Origin: Vigna angularis
Taxonomy: Eukaryota; Streptophyta; Magnoliopsida; Fabales; Fabaceae
Reading direction: 5' to 3'
Length of the DNA: 64,000 nucleotides
NCBI RefSeq assembly: GCF_016808095.1
Contig: NC_068974.1
Span: forward strand, 2,480,001 to 2,544,000
The notes under the pieces: generated by a model
What the model was told of the DNA's origin: nothing
Database searches by the model: none
What the model saw: only the letters and a program-made list of their open reading frames with translations
Shown: in pieces, positions 11,678 through 24,309 of the stretch
How the letters are laid out: every line of letters starts with the position of its first letter
Position numbering within the stretch: the stretch's first letter is position 1
Program-made: the position numbers and the translations under genes

Positions 11678-14600
11678 TTAGTCCTCTACAAAAACTCTGA
11701 AGATGAAATCACGAAACCGTCTAGAGTACAGTCTTGGATCAACAGCAGAGATTGTTGTTGCATCATATTGGAATGCCTTGTAAGCATGCTCAAGCTTTTT
11801 ACTGATGTCATAGTCTTGTAATATGTCAATGATCCCGAAAAAGATGATGATCTCATATAACTCACCGGTTGGTTGTCCAACTAGCTGAGGGGTGTCACAA
11901 CTTTTTCGCACTGTCGATTCAGCCCTTGCTGGCATGTTTATACCTAACTGAATCCACCTGAAACATAAACCAAAATGAAAATGTTTTCAGAACATTCAAG
12001 CAACCTTTCCTGACTGAAGAGAATATGTGTATGAGGATCTGTCATGGTAAAAACTTGTGCAGCAGTGCAAGATAGTGCATGCTTGATGTTTCATTGCATC
12101 AGAGATAATCCAAGTCCACTTTAGAAGCAAATATTTATAGCTTCTACATCTTCTGACTTGTTTTTTATGAGATATAAAAGTGGTGCAGATAATGTTATGT
12201 AAATCTTTTGTGCAAGTTTAGGGGCAAGGAAAAACTGATATAAAAGTATCAACAATGGACTTTGAAGTAATGAATGTTTTTGCATCTGAGTAAAATAGGA
12301 TTGCTGCATGAATGTTTTTGCATCATCAAAATATAGTAACAGCAAAACAATGCATGCTGCTTTGGTCAAAACTTTCTATCAGAACTCTTGAAAATTTGGA
12401 ACTTCTGTCATGATGTGATGATGGACTATACCGACTAGGATCTACAACAAGATGATCCACATCCACTCCAGAAAGACGGGGCGCTCCATCACCCATGTTA
12501 CCATTGCCTGCAACATAAGTTCATCTAATCAGAAAAAGAAAAACTAATGGTGAAAATAAAATTAAAAAAAATCCATATAAGACAAGGTATGACCAGTTGG
12601 GGTTGTAGAGCCTGGACTGTAACCAGAAGGAGGAGTAACATTGTCACAAGAAGACATTCCTCGAAAGTGAAGACCTACCAACATACTATAATCCATGATT
12701 CTCTCCTGTTCCAGAAAGTCACAGTCCTTGTTCACTTGCCTGCACAAAGATATGTTAAAAACATAGCCATGTTCTACTGACATAACAGCAAATCAAATGC
12801 CTTAATGAAACAAAAAAAAAGCTGGTGTACTGCAGTTTCCTGTATGTTACACACAATGGATGAGCAAGTCATTAAGTACCTGCAAAATTCTTGAAACCAA
12901 GATTTCCGCAACCGAAATATATAATTTAAATCGAGGTCCTTAAGTGTTGTTGTAGGCTCTATTTCTGACTCAGGTTTATCCGTTGTGCGACCAAAGGTGG
13001 AACCTTTCAAGTCAAAGCGCCTATGGATGGCATATTGTGAGCAGAATAGATTTCCCATGATGACAAATCGAACCTGAAATTTATCAAGGTATTCAATTAT
13101 ATACTTTTGTGAGAGTACAAGTCTACACAAACCTTGGTCATTACCTTCTTCTGTGCAGTTCCTGTTAGCTTAACACAGTGGAGACCAAAGAACTTGGTGA
13201 CTAGAGTGTTCTCAAAAGCCCGAACATGTTTGTAGTAACCAGGGAGCATTCTTAAGAAAACCTGCAATCATTTTATATAGTCCTGAATGAAATATCGTTT
13301 AGCAGATAATAAAAAAAACCTTTGTAAATTGTAATGGAGCATTAACTAAAAGCTATCACATCAGAGAGGCATGTTGCAATGATCACCAAGTACGATTTTT
13401 TTAAACCAGTTCAAAAACATACGAACTTGGTTCAAAAGGGAACTCACTTTTACTTCTGATTTCTTCATGGTCTTTATCATGTAGCGGTCATCATTTGTCA
13501 AATAAAAAAAGCTTCCACTTTTTCCAGGAGATGAGAGCTCCCGAAGGGCATCATTTCCACATAATGATATCATGTAATCAGCAGGATCTACTTTGAATAA
13601 TTTTCTAAGAGCCCTGCAAATATGGAAGAAGAAAACCATAATCAACAAGAAGGAATTAGGATGAGTAAAAAATGCTCTAATACAGCAGAGTGACTTTGTG
13701 ACATAAACTTCCAAGAGCACACTCAACGGGTTAGAAGACTCAGGGTTCATCTAACTCACCAGATTTTGATCAAAAGCTTACCTGAACACTACCGGGCAGT
13801 AGTCTTTCCATCTAAACTCACATGAGGAGTGAGGTGGCGTGTGCTTGGATCCTTCTGGTGGAAACTTAGTCCATACTTTTTCTTTAGGATCAAATGCAGA
13901 AGACTTCAAATCAAGAGATGTACTTGGAGCAGGTCTTCCAACAGCATGTCTGTGCTATGGCACAAGAAATTAATAACCGCGCAGTTAAAATTAGAATCAT
14001 GGAAAGAAATTATTGTTTTTCATAATGCCATATTCATCATTGCACCACAACCTTAGGAGATGCAATACAAGGTATCAGTCTACCAATGAAAAGGCCGAAT
14101 GCTTAACTCATGACAGAGAGAGAGAGAAATGAGTAAATAGACATAATTCAATAGAAAACAACTATGAATATGATCAGTACCTGATACCAAGCTGCAGATT
14201 AAGCATGAGGTCATAGTTTTTATGCCCTTTAGAAATAGTCTCTCCCTGTTTCTTTGGAGGCCTCAACCTCAAATTTGGCACTCTTGGAACAGAATTATCA
14301 CCGTGAGAAGTCCTTGAGCCGTCATGGGAACCATCTTCAGAACTGTAATTGCTAACCCTTGCATCCGCTGAACTCCACCTTGTCCTACCATTCACATCAG
14401 TTCCTTTTCTACTCATCTTATCTCCATCCAAAATGTTCAAACTCTTCTGTGAAGGGTAAATTGCCACCTTCTCACAAGCACAAATACTGCACTCCACCAA
14501 GTCCACAGAGAACAGCTCCTGAGGATCCCACTCCAAATGGCCAACACAAGAGCCAGAAGGGTAATATGTTCCACTTTGCTCTTTTGAATCTCTACTCCAG

Positions 14601-15286
14601 ACCCCAACATAGAAACTCCCATCACCCCACCTGAATGTGCCATTCCCCCTGGGCAATCCATCTTCCCAAGAACCATCATACCTATTCCCATTGCTCCACA
14701 TCATGGTGCCATTCCCATAGAACACACCATTCCTCCACTGTCCAATGTAATGGTTCCCATTCTTCCACTGGTACCTCCCATGCCCATTCTGCAATCCCTT
14801 CCTCCACTCCCCATCATAGAAGTCCCCGTTGGGGTAGCTCTGAGTCCCCTGGCCATGTCTCAACTCCATCACCCAACAACCCTTATAGGTGTCCCCAGAA
14901 GACCCTGTGTAAGTGCCCTTCCCATCCATATAACCACTCTTGAAATCACCCTCGTAGGTGGCACCACTGGGCCAGCTGAACCGTCCTTTCCCCGTGATTG
15001 CACCCCTCTGCCATTCCCCAACATACATGCATCCATCTGTCCACAGATACTTTCCCTGGCCATGAGGACCATTCTCCAGCCACTGCCCTGTGTAGAAGTC
15101 GCCATTGGGGAGAATCTTCTCAACCTGAGTAACGGAAACCTCACCACCATTCCTTGCATCATCATCATCATCAACATGGGCAACAGACATTGGTGTGAAG
15201 ATGCTGCTTGCCCTCTTCTTTGGACCTGCTGATTTCCTAACTGCTGCTTCCCAAGCCTTCACAAAACCAGTAAGCTCTTTGTTCAT
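11678..15286 (-). CDS. PIP5K: Phosphatidylinositol-4-phosphate 5-kinase with MORN repeats
   Basis: Eight minus-strand exons (15286-14181, 13949-13782, 13613-13448, 13261-13145, 13073-12880, 12739-12594, 12507-12432, 11957-11678) join at GT-AG sites with matching phases to give 750 aa, normal for plant type B PIP5Ks. Eight MORN repeats (YxGxW...GxGxYxWxxG) span about residues 65-245, all in exon 1. The lipid kinase domain (about 415-750) shows the glycine-rich loop [10 protein letters not shown] (455-464), the ATP-binding Lys in YMIKTMKK (about 472), DLKGS (540-544), MDYSMLVG (599-606), the IID motif (701-703) and the activation loop starting KKLEHAYK (711). The enzyme phosphorylates PI4P to PI(4,5)P2 at the plasma membrane; relatives act in tip growth, endocytosis and vacuole or stomatal function. 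The N-terminus ([19 protein letters not shown]) most resembles the PIP5K4/5/6 group. All key motifs are intact, so the gene is probably functional. Confidence 0.97.
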
Positions 15287-15800
15287 TCTTTTCCAAAAGG
15301 CTTCAGCTTTGCCCCTCCCACCCTCTCTCTCTCATAGCCCTACAACACCCCCTTTGGCCTCTATTCATCCATCAATGATCATGTGAGGACAGGAAAAGAA
15401 AAAAAAATACCTATTGTGTGTTGTTGTCAATGCACAATGCTGCTCTTCAAAGAAAACTTTTTTTTTTCTGGAGAAGGAGAAAAATTAAACAAAGGGAATG
15501 AAGATTGAAAAGAAATCAAAATCCAAAACCCAATGCCAAGTTTGTTTCTTTTCCCCAGATTTTGGTTCCTTATTTGGGTCTGTGAAATGGGTTGTCTTCA
15601 GATTTTGAAAGAAACTGGTGCTGTTGGATTGACAGAGAAAGCAAAAAGGTTGGTTGGAACCAGTAACTGGCATTTCTCTTTCTTTTTTTTTTTTCTCTTT
15701 TTCCCCCTTTGTCTTTGTTTTTTGTTTTTATGTAAATTTTTCTTTTTTTTTAATTAATCTCCATTTATTTTGTTTATTTTATTTTTCTTTTGTTTTTGTT
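15287..15800 (-). promoter_or_regulatory. 5' leader and proximal promoter region of PIP5K
   Basis: The 120 bases before the ATG contain, on the minus strand, a GA-rich leader (GAGAGAGAGGGTGGGAGGGG-like, about 15308-15336). Several A- or T-rich tracts lie further upstream. This fits a plant 5' UTR and core promoter, but no start site or TATA element is certain. Confidence 0.4.
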
Positions 15801-15959
15801 GAATTTCTTTCTTTAGATGGGTGTGGGAGCAAAGAGATTGCTCTGATCATTCTCATGAGTCCGAATTTGGCTCCTAAAAGTAATAGCAGACTTGACAAAT
15901 GGAAGAATGAGAGAAAGAGTGGTGGATGGCATGTCTGTCATTGCCATTTTTAGCAACTT

Positions 15960-18248
15960 ACTCCTAATCTTAGCTTTGTCTTTCTTCTTCTTTTCTCACA
16001 AAATGTTCAGTTTTAACTTTTAATCCTAATATTATTTTATTTTTATTCTGGTTTTCTCCTTAATCCTTTTCCATCTGAAACTATTTATGAAAAGATTATT
16101 ATCCAAATCCTTTTTTTCTTACATTACAAAATCCTACTGATGTTTACTGGTTTTCCCTGCAGAAAGATATGATTAGATGTTAAAGATTGGACTAAACTAG
16201 TTTTATTTTTTTTTAAATATGTAGTGTGTTTCTAATCTTTAAAAATTAGGAGAAATTACATTATTTATGAAGAAAATCTACATTTTATATATATATATAT
16301 ATATATTTTTAAAAAATTACATTCTTTTTAGTCTTTAAACATACAGTCTTTTTCTTTAATTAAATAGTACACACCCTTTATATATTTAAATAAAGTTATA
16401 CTTACCTACTTTATTTACAGCTTTAAAATATGAAAACAATTTTGTAATAAAAAAAAATTGAATGATTTAATCATCGTGTATTAAAAACATCATAAAAATC
16501 ATAGTTACAAAATTATAAGTTATCTTATCAAAATAAAAAAATTATAATTTAAGAAAATATTATTTTAATACAAAATAAATAAATAACTATAAAAGTATAT
16601 TATTAAAAGTCATTAATTTAATGCAAATATAAATTGATATGAGAAGTACAATTGTTACTCTTACTAATAATATAAAAAAATCTTGCTGAGTTCTTTTAAA
16701 TTAGAATGTGATTTAAAATTAAAGCACATCCAGTTTCCTATATGAAAAATATTTAATTTCAAATTTTAATACTTTGATTTTAAAAATTTTAATTTTTATT
16801 TTATATTTACTGAATATTTATTTTTAAATAAAAAAGTATTATATTTACTAAAAGTATAACACAAATAAATATAATCTAAAAATTAGACAAATAAAATTGT
16901 TATAATTGCGTAAGAGAAATGTATATCTATCTTAAAATTAGAATAAATATGATTATTGCTTCATATTATCTTTAAGAGAGTTAAATAAAGAGCATTTTTT
17001 TTCAAAAATTATTTTATCCCATGTTTTTACTTTCTCGTTTATGAAGATATGTATCATGTCTAATCTTTGTTTTCATGAATAAATAAATAAAAAAACAAGA
17101 TAAAATAATTTTGTGAAGGAGAATAACTGCATTTTTATGAATGAGGAATTAAAAGGAGATGATATTCTGATTTTAAAAAAAAGGAGATGATTTGTTTTCT
17201 ATAATGCAAAAATGAATTCCTTTTAAAATGTTTAGCCATTGCAGAATTGTTTGATTTGAAAATAAATACTTTCATTTACATTTTTTTACTTTGATTTTTA
17301 TAGGAAATAGGGAAAACAAAGATAAAAGTGTGTTCACTATTTCTTATACGATATTTTGAAATAACAAATTTAATAAAGAAAATAAGGTTTTATTATTGTA
17401 ACTGGTATTTCAACATTTGCAATGTTGAGAGGATTGAAAAAAATTTTATAAAAAGGGAAAGATTCCTTAAACTGAACAAACTCTAAATAAACATATGCAT
17501 TATGAAGTGTAAACTAAAACTTTTTTTTTCTTTTTTGGACTAAATGATCATTGTCTTATTTAAAGTTATTAAAAATATATTTAATCTTTACAAAAGAGTT
17601 TGATTTGGGAATAAAAGTTTTATTGACATTTCTAACTTTATTTTATATTCTAAAAACTTATATAAGAAATAGTGGAAAGAGAAAAATAGATGAAAAATAA
17701 ATTTTACTATTTCCCATGTGATATTTTGAAAGCAAGAAATTTAATAAGATGAAATGTCATTGTTGTAACTAGTGTTAATACATGTGAATGAAGAAACATT
17801 TTTTCTTTAAAGAGTTTTGTTTGACAATAGATGCATACAACTCATTTTATATAAGAAACAAAATGTGAATTTTAAAGTGTTGCATTGAAGTGCCAATAAT
17901 AATTTGATGCCTAACCAAAACATTTATTAAGGATATGCATGTTATAACCTACCTACACATATTACAAATACTTGCTGTTTGCTTACACTTTTCAAAAGTG
18001 AATGGGTGGATGCCAATTAAATTTTGTACCACTCTTTCACCAATCATAAAACCTAAATAAGGTATATGAGTTATTACACATATTTTTTTATACAATATTA
18101 AACCATATATATAAATATATACACATCAATATTATATTATTTAAAAAATATAAAAAGTTACAATAAGTAATACTCACACAAAACTATTTACCTTTCTATA
18201 AACTTAATCGTCCCAAGATATTTAGTTTTTAAAAGAAAATTAAATATA

Positions 18249-18289
<41 letters not shown>

Positions 18290-18650
18290 CTATTTTTTTT
18301 TCAAAAAAGAACTTAAATTATTCTCTTCCATATCTGATTTCAAAACTGATCCTTACATATACTTTGTAAAATAGAGTCATAACAAATTATCTATTAAAAT
18401 AAACTATCACAATAAAATAATTGTATTTAAAGTTCAAATTAATATAAAGACCTAAAACTTTGTATTTTTGAAATGATAATAGTTTAAAAATAGTGAAACT
18501 CAATTATTTTAATATATTTTAATATTAAAGGGTTTTAATATAAATAATTTTATTATAAATGAGTTTCATTATTTTAAAAATATATCATTTTTCTAGAAAT
18601 TACTTTTTAGAGTTTTCTTACTTCTCTCTCATGGTTTTTCCTTCTCTTTA
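15960..18650. other. AT-rich intergenic DNA with a diverged direct duplication
   Basis: No gene is recognisable. Two segments about 350 bp apart resemble each other: 17251 onward and 17601 onward share TGATTTG(A/G)(A/G)AATAAA, ACTATTTC and GATATTTTGAAA blocks in the same order. They look like an old tandem duplication. Short (TA)n tracts lie at about 16289-16306 and 18254-18286. Confidence 0.5.
18254..18286. repeat. (TA)n microsatellite
   Basis: About 16 TA units, followed by CACATC. Confidence 0.9.
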
Positions 18651-18679
18651 TCTGATTAAATAATCGAGACCGAGACTAG

Positions 18680-19385
18680 AATGTTACACAAAAGGTTATG
18701 TTAAACATATTCAAAATTTATCATAACTATTGATGATAATCCTCCTAATTAGGTTGGATCAAAACTAGAAGAACAAGCCATGATGATGGGGTATGGATGA
18801 AGGTTTGCGAAAGTTGGTGGACAATGAGCTAATGTTCTCGATTTTGAGTAATTGGTGATGATGGAGATGGTGTTTAATGATGTTCTAATAGAGCTCTTAG
18901 AGAAAGGTGGCTAGAGGAGGTCATTTGGGTTACTCTAGCCTAGGGTAACCTAATAAGAGTAGTATGACTCAAAATTGACATCATAACAAAACTCTAAATC
19001 AAAGGTAATTACTAGAGTAAGAGACACATCTATTTATAGACTAAGGGTGTCTCCAAATTTGTAAAACCTAGACCTAAGAACCCTACCTTGGCTAACTTTG
19101 ACAGCAAGAAGAAAATCTTCTCCAATAGGAGGAGGAGATGTGGCAAAAATCCTTTCCATTAGGAGGAGAACATATGACAACTACTTATGGAGAATCCTTT
19201 CCATTCCTAGAGTTACATGTGGCCATTAACTAGGAGGAAAAACTCTCCAAAGAAAGGAAGAAAACGTGACCCCTTGGTCAAACTATCTCCTTGGTCCCTT
19301 TGGACAAACTCTCCAAAGGAAGGAGGAAAACGTTTTCAAATGGACCACTATATATTAATTTAATATATATAAAAATATAGAAGAC
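18680..19385 (-). mobile_element. LTR-like retroelement remnant
   Basis: Composition shifts to a mixed-base sequence. On the minus strand it has a TATA-like CTATAAATAG at about 19030-19039, as in LTR promoters. Internally, a segment containing AACTCTCCAAAG and GAAAACGT is repeated (about 19245 and 19307). No target duplication or second LTR was found, and the borders are approximate. Confidence 0.35.
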
Positions 19386-20337
19386 AATAAAAATTGGTTT
19401 GTATTATCTTGATGGGTGTTTTTGTAAGACCCTAAAAAATAAAGTATTAGATATAGTAGAGTGTTTTAGATGATGATACTCCATTATTTTATTTCAAAAA
19501 TATCAACAGTATAAATTGAATTTTCTGATCAGGAGTTTCATTATTTAAGAACTTTTCTTTCACTAAAATTCTTTCTTAAAATTTCCTTTACCTTCTCTCT
19601 AGAAACCCTAACTCCCTACTCATCTATCGGAAGATCAGAGACCGCCTAAGAGTTTCTTGAGGCGAGATCTTCATTTTTAGCTTATTGGTTTCAACTATAG
19701 GGTAAGTTTGTTTCTACCATCCTTTTTCCTTAAATTTTGGGTGTCTTTGCATGAAGGGTTTTCTTCACTCTTTTAGGGTTTGAGTCTTCCCTAAGACTTT
19801 TTGTTGATCAGTGGTACTAAGAGTATACTCCAATCAAGTTTTAATAAATTGTCGAAGCAAATAGAGATTTTGGAGCCATAAGAGGAATTTTAGAGTTCTT
19901 AGAATCGTCTGAGCGTCAACCAGGTAAGGGAAGCTAGTTTTTTTTTTGTTTGGATTTGGTATGCATGTGATATTTGATGTTTGTATGATGATGTGATTAT
20001 TGATTTATGAATTTTAATTAAATCGTGAAACTTGGTATGTTGGGTGCTTGAAAATGGTGGTATGTTAAATTAAAAACTGATGCATGTTTGTGTGTCTGGT
20101 TTGTTGTTGTTAAAGTTTGTTTATTGATGAATTTGTTAATGTAGGTTTAGTGAGTTTGAGCTTGTGTTGTTACAGGACTTGGGTATGGGATAAATTACAA
20201 GAAGAGTGAGTTTTGGGCATAAAAGTGGGGGTTTTAACAGGTAAGATTTTAAGATCATGGTTATGGGGAAAGTCTACAGTTTTAGGAATTGTCTTGGGGC
20301 CATTTAGGGCTTAGTTAGTCTCTTATTGTACAAAAAT

Positions 20338-20510
20338 CTAGTAGATCGTCTAGGTAAGAGATCGTATGGTAAGGGATCGTCTAGTAAAAGATCATCAAGG
20401 TGAGGAGTTGTTTGGTAAGAGATCATCTGGCAAGGAGTCGTCTGGTAGGAGATTGTTTGGTAAAAGATTGTCTAGGTAAAAGGAGTCTGGTGAGGAGTTG
20501 TCTGGTAGAA
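20338..20510 (+). repeat. Degenerate 15-20 bp tandem repeat inside the LTR
   Basis: About ten imperfect copies of a unit like GATCGTCTGGTAAGA (variants GATCGTATGGTAAGG, GATCATCTGGCAAGG, GAGTTGTCTGGTAG). Confidence 0.75.
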
Positions 20511-21056
20511 ACTAAGTTTTGGGGAATCTCGAATTTTGGATTCCGGACATCCGTTTTGGACGTTCTTTAAGTCGTTTTGGGAGGTTTTTGACCCTTCTAA
20601 AGCTGTTGGTGAGGGTTTCAAGGTTGTTTGTCGTGTCTACTGTGAGTATCAAGTTACTATGAAGCAAATTATATTATTGTGTGATTATTATTTCCAGATT
20701 TATCATAAATGAATTTTTGTCCTTGAAGTACTTTGAGTAATTGATGTTTATATGATGAGTGATGATGAGTATGTTGTGGATAAAGTGAATGGTATTGATG
20801 GACATAATTCCATTATCCTCGTGGAGAGGTTACATGGTGGTGCCCGATAGTGTTGTTAGTATGAATGGTTGGAGTTAAGTTTGGGGTTCATCCTATATTC
20901 TAATGATCATTCATGCTCACTTAGAGAGTGATGAGTTATGTGGTGAGAATAACAAGAGGTCCTTGTCTACGGGCCTTATTTTGGTCAAAAACAATTGAAA
21001 TGGACTAACCTGGTATGGTAGCTTGGATTGAGCTAACAATATTACCACTACAGGTG

Positions 21057-21457
21057 CAGGAACCACTATAACTTGACATTCAAACTATATCCGGATGAGT
21101 CAAGCCTGTGCGTATTATATGTTTTCTAGAATGTTTGTATACTTGGTTTGATTTGATGATCTGTGTAGAAATATTTGTCATTTTATGATATTTTGTATTT
21201 ACACTAGCTTACCTTTTTTTGTATGTTCTTGTGCTTTGGGATCTTAACTATGATCATCAGGAACCACTATAACTTGACATTCATACTATATCCGGATGAG
21301 TCAAGCCTTTGCGTATTATATGTTTCTAGAATGTTTGTATACTTGGTTTGATTTGATGATCTATTAGAAATCTGTCATTTTATGATATTTTCTATTTACA
21401 CTAGCTTACAATTTTGTTTGTATGTTCTTGTGCTTTGTGATCTTAACTATGATCATC
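21057..21457 (+). repeat. 201-bp tandem duplication
   Basis: The segment starting CAGGAACCACTATAACTTGA at 21057 recurs at 21258 with only scattered substitutions and small gaps. Both copies end in ATGATCATC. Two copies sit head to tail inside the putative LTR. Confidence 0.92.
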
Positions 21458-21984
21458 CGGCGAATGTGACGAAAGGGTGATGAGATATCTGTGGAGCAGG
21501 CGTTGTATGGCGAGACGACAAATGTTTAGTTTTTTATAGACTAGTTTCTAGATTTATAGTTTGGTTCTAAGTTGGATTGTACAAAGTTAAATTTATAGTT
21601 ATATTTTGTATAACTATGATGGAACTTTTATTTCTTGTTTTGATCGACTGTTCTATTTTATTAATTATGTAATAACTCTCCTATAGTTTAATACTATAGT
21701 ATGAGATGTTAATTTTAAGAGATATCCCAAGTGATACTGATAAATCTAAAACTCACGTTAATAAATATATCATAATATTTACTGTGTTTTATTTATATAG
21801 ATGACCTCACATGGTGAAAGAAAAAGACTTATATAATAATAATTGTAGTTTTCAGTTATAAAAATATTTTATGCCTTAACCTTGAAACATTAGTTAAATT
21901 CTTATATATGTCAAATAATTTAAAATATTTTAAAAAACATATTTATAACTATATATATGAATTTATTAGTGTATATATTGTTGA

Positions 21985-23130
21985 GACTTTGGCAAGTGTA
22001 CCAAATCGTTCAAGTAATAAAATCGGTAAGACCGGATATCGTTTCCCAAGAGACTCGTGTCACCAAACAATCGTATAATATCTAACTAATTTAGACTAAA
22101 GAATGATTCCATGTTTTTGTGGTTTTCATGCAATTGAATTAAAGATAAAACATAAAGTGTAAAAGTGATCTTTGATAGCGCAAACACTTAGGAATGGAAA
22201 GATTAGAAATGCTATGGAATGATATTGTTGGGGGATGATTTCACCTACTTCACTCTTATGTATAGAAAATCACTTCCTCTTCATTAATTAGCCAATGTCA
22301 ATCTTCTAATTTACTCAAACCCAATCCCTTGATAGAGAGAGCCTAGACTTACTTCTTAAACTCCAATCCCTTGGAAAACCTAACAAATTCATCCGCTTTA
22401 AGAATTGAGATTCAAGACAACCAAAGGTCCTAGTTCTATCCCTAGATACTATTTCCTTTAGGTGTTTAATCCAGTTCTAGATTCACCCAATATTTCCCAA
22501 TATCAAGCAAACCCTAAAATCATGATATGGTTGAATTACTCATACAAGCTTTAAGTAGAGGAATTAAACACTAACAATCAATGAAAGAGGCATATAATCA
22601 TTCAAAACAACTGTGATTACATAAGAGATCCGTGGTTACATCAATCCCCAACAAGAATGAAACTAGCTCTCCATGAATGGAGAGCTTGAGCTTACAACAA
22701 TGGTGGAAATGGAAGAAGGAGGAGGACCCAAGAATGAAGAAGGGTTGTTCCCACAGCTCCTAGCTCGCCTCTGGACGCTCCAATTGAGAGAATTTGTGTC
22801 TGGGATGCCAAAGATCTCAAAGCCCTTCTAATTTGGGGTTAAATAAACCCAATCTGCCAAATCAGCAACAGGCGCGCTTGAGACCGCGCTCCAGCGCACG
22901 AAGACTGGAAAAAGGGCGCTCCAGCGCCCTTTTGTAGGGGGCGCTCCAGCTAGCTCCAGTCCTGGTGCAGAGCGCGCTCCAGTGCCCATTGCTCAGGGGC
23001 GCTCCAGCTAACTTTTTTCCAGATTCTGGTTCTTCATATTTTTGCTGTTTTTGCTGTTTTCTTGTTTTCTCTGGTTCCAGCACTCTTCATTTGATGCAGA
23101 GACTTCTTCCAACTAATTAACTTGTATAAA
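21985..23130. mobile_element. Retroelement-like remnant, family uncertain
   Basis: The segment opens with TTGAGACTTTGGCAAGTGTA followed by CGTTTCCCAAGAGACTCGTG. From memory this pairing recurs in legume repeats of LTR type, but I cannot confirm that here. Composition is clearly different from the AT-rich flanks. No open protein domain is present and no termini were found. It contains the GC-rich GCGCTCCAGC cluster. Confidence 0.35.
22868..23012. repeat. GC-rich GCGCTCCAG cluster
   Basis: Five irregularly spaced copies of GCGCTCCAGC or GCGCTCCAGT (near 22887, 22918, 22941, 22974 and 23000), one of them in the palindromic form GGGCGCTCCAGCGCCC. It stands out as a GC island in AT-rich DNA. A minus-strand frame across it is a by-product of the repeat. 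Confidence 0.7.
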
Positions 23131-23282
23131 TAAAGGGGTTAATGATCAATTTATCTAATTAAAGCTTAAGATGAAACCACTTCTTAAACTAAATGAAAAC
23201 TAGGATTTACAAGGTAAAAAGGATGAGAAAGAGTTGATATTTTCTCTAATTCAATACTGAATTCATAGTAAAATATGCCACT

Positions 23283-23285
<3 letters not shown>

Positions 23286-23333
<48 letters not shown>
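23286..23333. repeat. (TA)n microsatellite
   Basis: About 24 uninterrupted TA units. Confidence 0.95.
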
Positions 23334-23337
<4 letters not shown>

Positions 23338-23833
23338 GCTTGAATACCTAGCTAGTACTAGAAATTAATGGAAATTTGTCAATAATTATTTTGTTTGGAA
23401 GTACGGAGGTAGATCAAACCATGATTACATACATAAAAAAGCAAGAATTAATTAGTATAGAGAGCTGGTTAAGTAATTATTGTTGTTTTTCATTATAGCT
23501 AGTAGTAATCATTAATCGGTTTTATATTTTCTCACTAAACTTTAGTTTTTAACAGGGAAACAAATTTAAATAAGTTTTTAAGAAAAGTTTAAAATTTTAC
23601 ATTTAGTCTTTAACATTATATTTACTTTGTTAATAATTTTCAAATTGTTCTTTTACCTTTTGAAATTTTTTATCATAATATCCCATCATAGATAACGAAT
23701 TATATTAATAAAAATAATGTATGAAAACGAACCAACTCCAAAATTTAAAAAAATAAATTAAATGTTAAACTTATAAACTTCTCTCAGACAAAAACATAAT
23801 TTAAGCTCCAAAAGAACGAGTACATTTTTTTTT

Positions 23834-24223
23834 GTTTAATGTCTAATAAGTCCCTATTTTCGTCCAGAATTTTAAATAGGTTTCTTTATTTCTTGGCGTT
23901 TCAATTGGATCTTTATTTTTGTTAATTTGATGCAAATAAATCATTTCCGTCAATTTCATCAAACGGCGTTAATGAGTGTGTGACGTGGCCTGGTGACACT
24001 GCATTTTTAATACACGTGTCAATAAAAACGTGTGTGAATGTGATTTTTTAAAATTTAGAATTAAAAAATTAAGTAAATATATTATAATTTTTGCTGAAAT
24101 TAATTAAAGAAAGGGCAAAGATGGAAAATGGTATTGTTCTTTTTGCTGAAACATCCATTGTCTTTGGAAGTGGGAAATCAAAATCAAATTGGGGGAATTT
24201 TGTATTTTAGGGCTCGTGTCTCA
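23834..24223 (+). repeat. Left terminal inverted repeat of the MULE
   Basis: It pairs with 25843-26233 in reverse orientation, running from GTTTAATGT to GGCTCGTGTCTCA. Just inside both arms the phrase GACGTTGTTGTTCGAGTGGA recurs, so homology continues in patches beyond the arm. On the right side, GTGGATGCGCGAGTGTT is itself duplicated. Confidence 0.92.
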
Positions 24224-24309
24224 CAAGGTAAAGACGTTGTTGTTCGAGTGGATGCGCAATGGAAAATCAAATGCAGAATTCACATTCAACTTGTTCTTCG
24301 ACTTGCAAT

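Larger units (their letters stand above)
19433..21711 (+). mobile_element. Probable Ty3/gypsy solo LTR (diverged)
   Basis: It begins TGTAAGACCC, a common legume gypsy LTR start, and appears to end ATGAGATGTTA. Flanking 5-mers are gtttt (19428-19432) and atttt (21712-21716), a 4/5 match. Length is about 2.28 kb, close to the clearer solo LTR at 33938-36303. Both share a late 'TAGCT(C/T)AC ... ATGATC' block followed by a G/A-rich stretch. It contains no protein domains, which suits an LTR. Internal tandem structures are listed separately. Confidence 0.55.

Noticed and set aside
11678..13750. Separate small genes on the minus strand
   Set aside because: They are exons 2-8 of PIP5K read through into introns; joining at GT-AG sites restores one continuous kinase.
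14359..15386. Plus-strand frames of 84-160 residues opposite PIP5K exon 1
   Set aside because: Shadows of the MORN-repeat coding strand. The minus-strand protein has clear domain structure.
22862..23083. 73-residue minus-strand frame over the GC-rich cluster
   Set aside because: By-product of the repeated GCGCTCCAGC motif; no domain and no gene structure.
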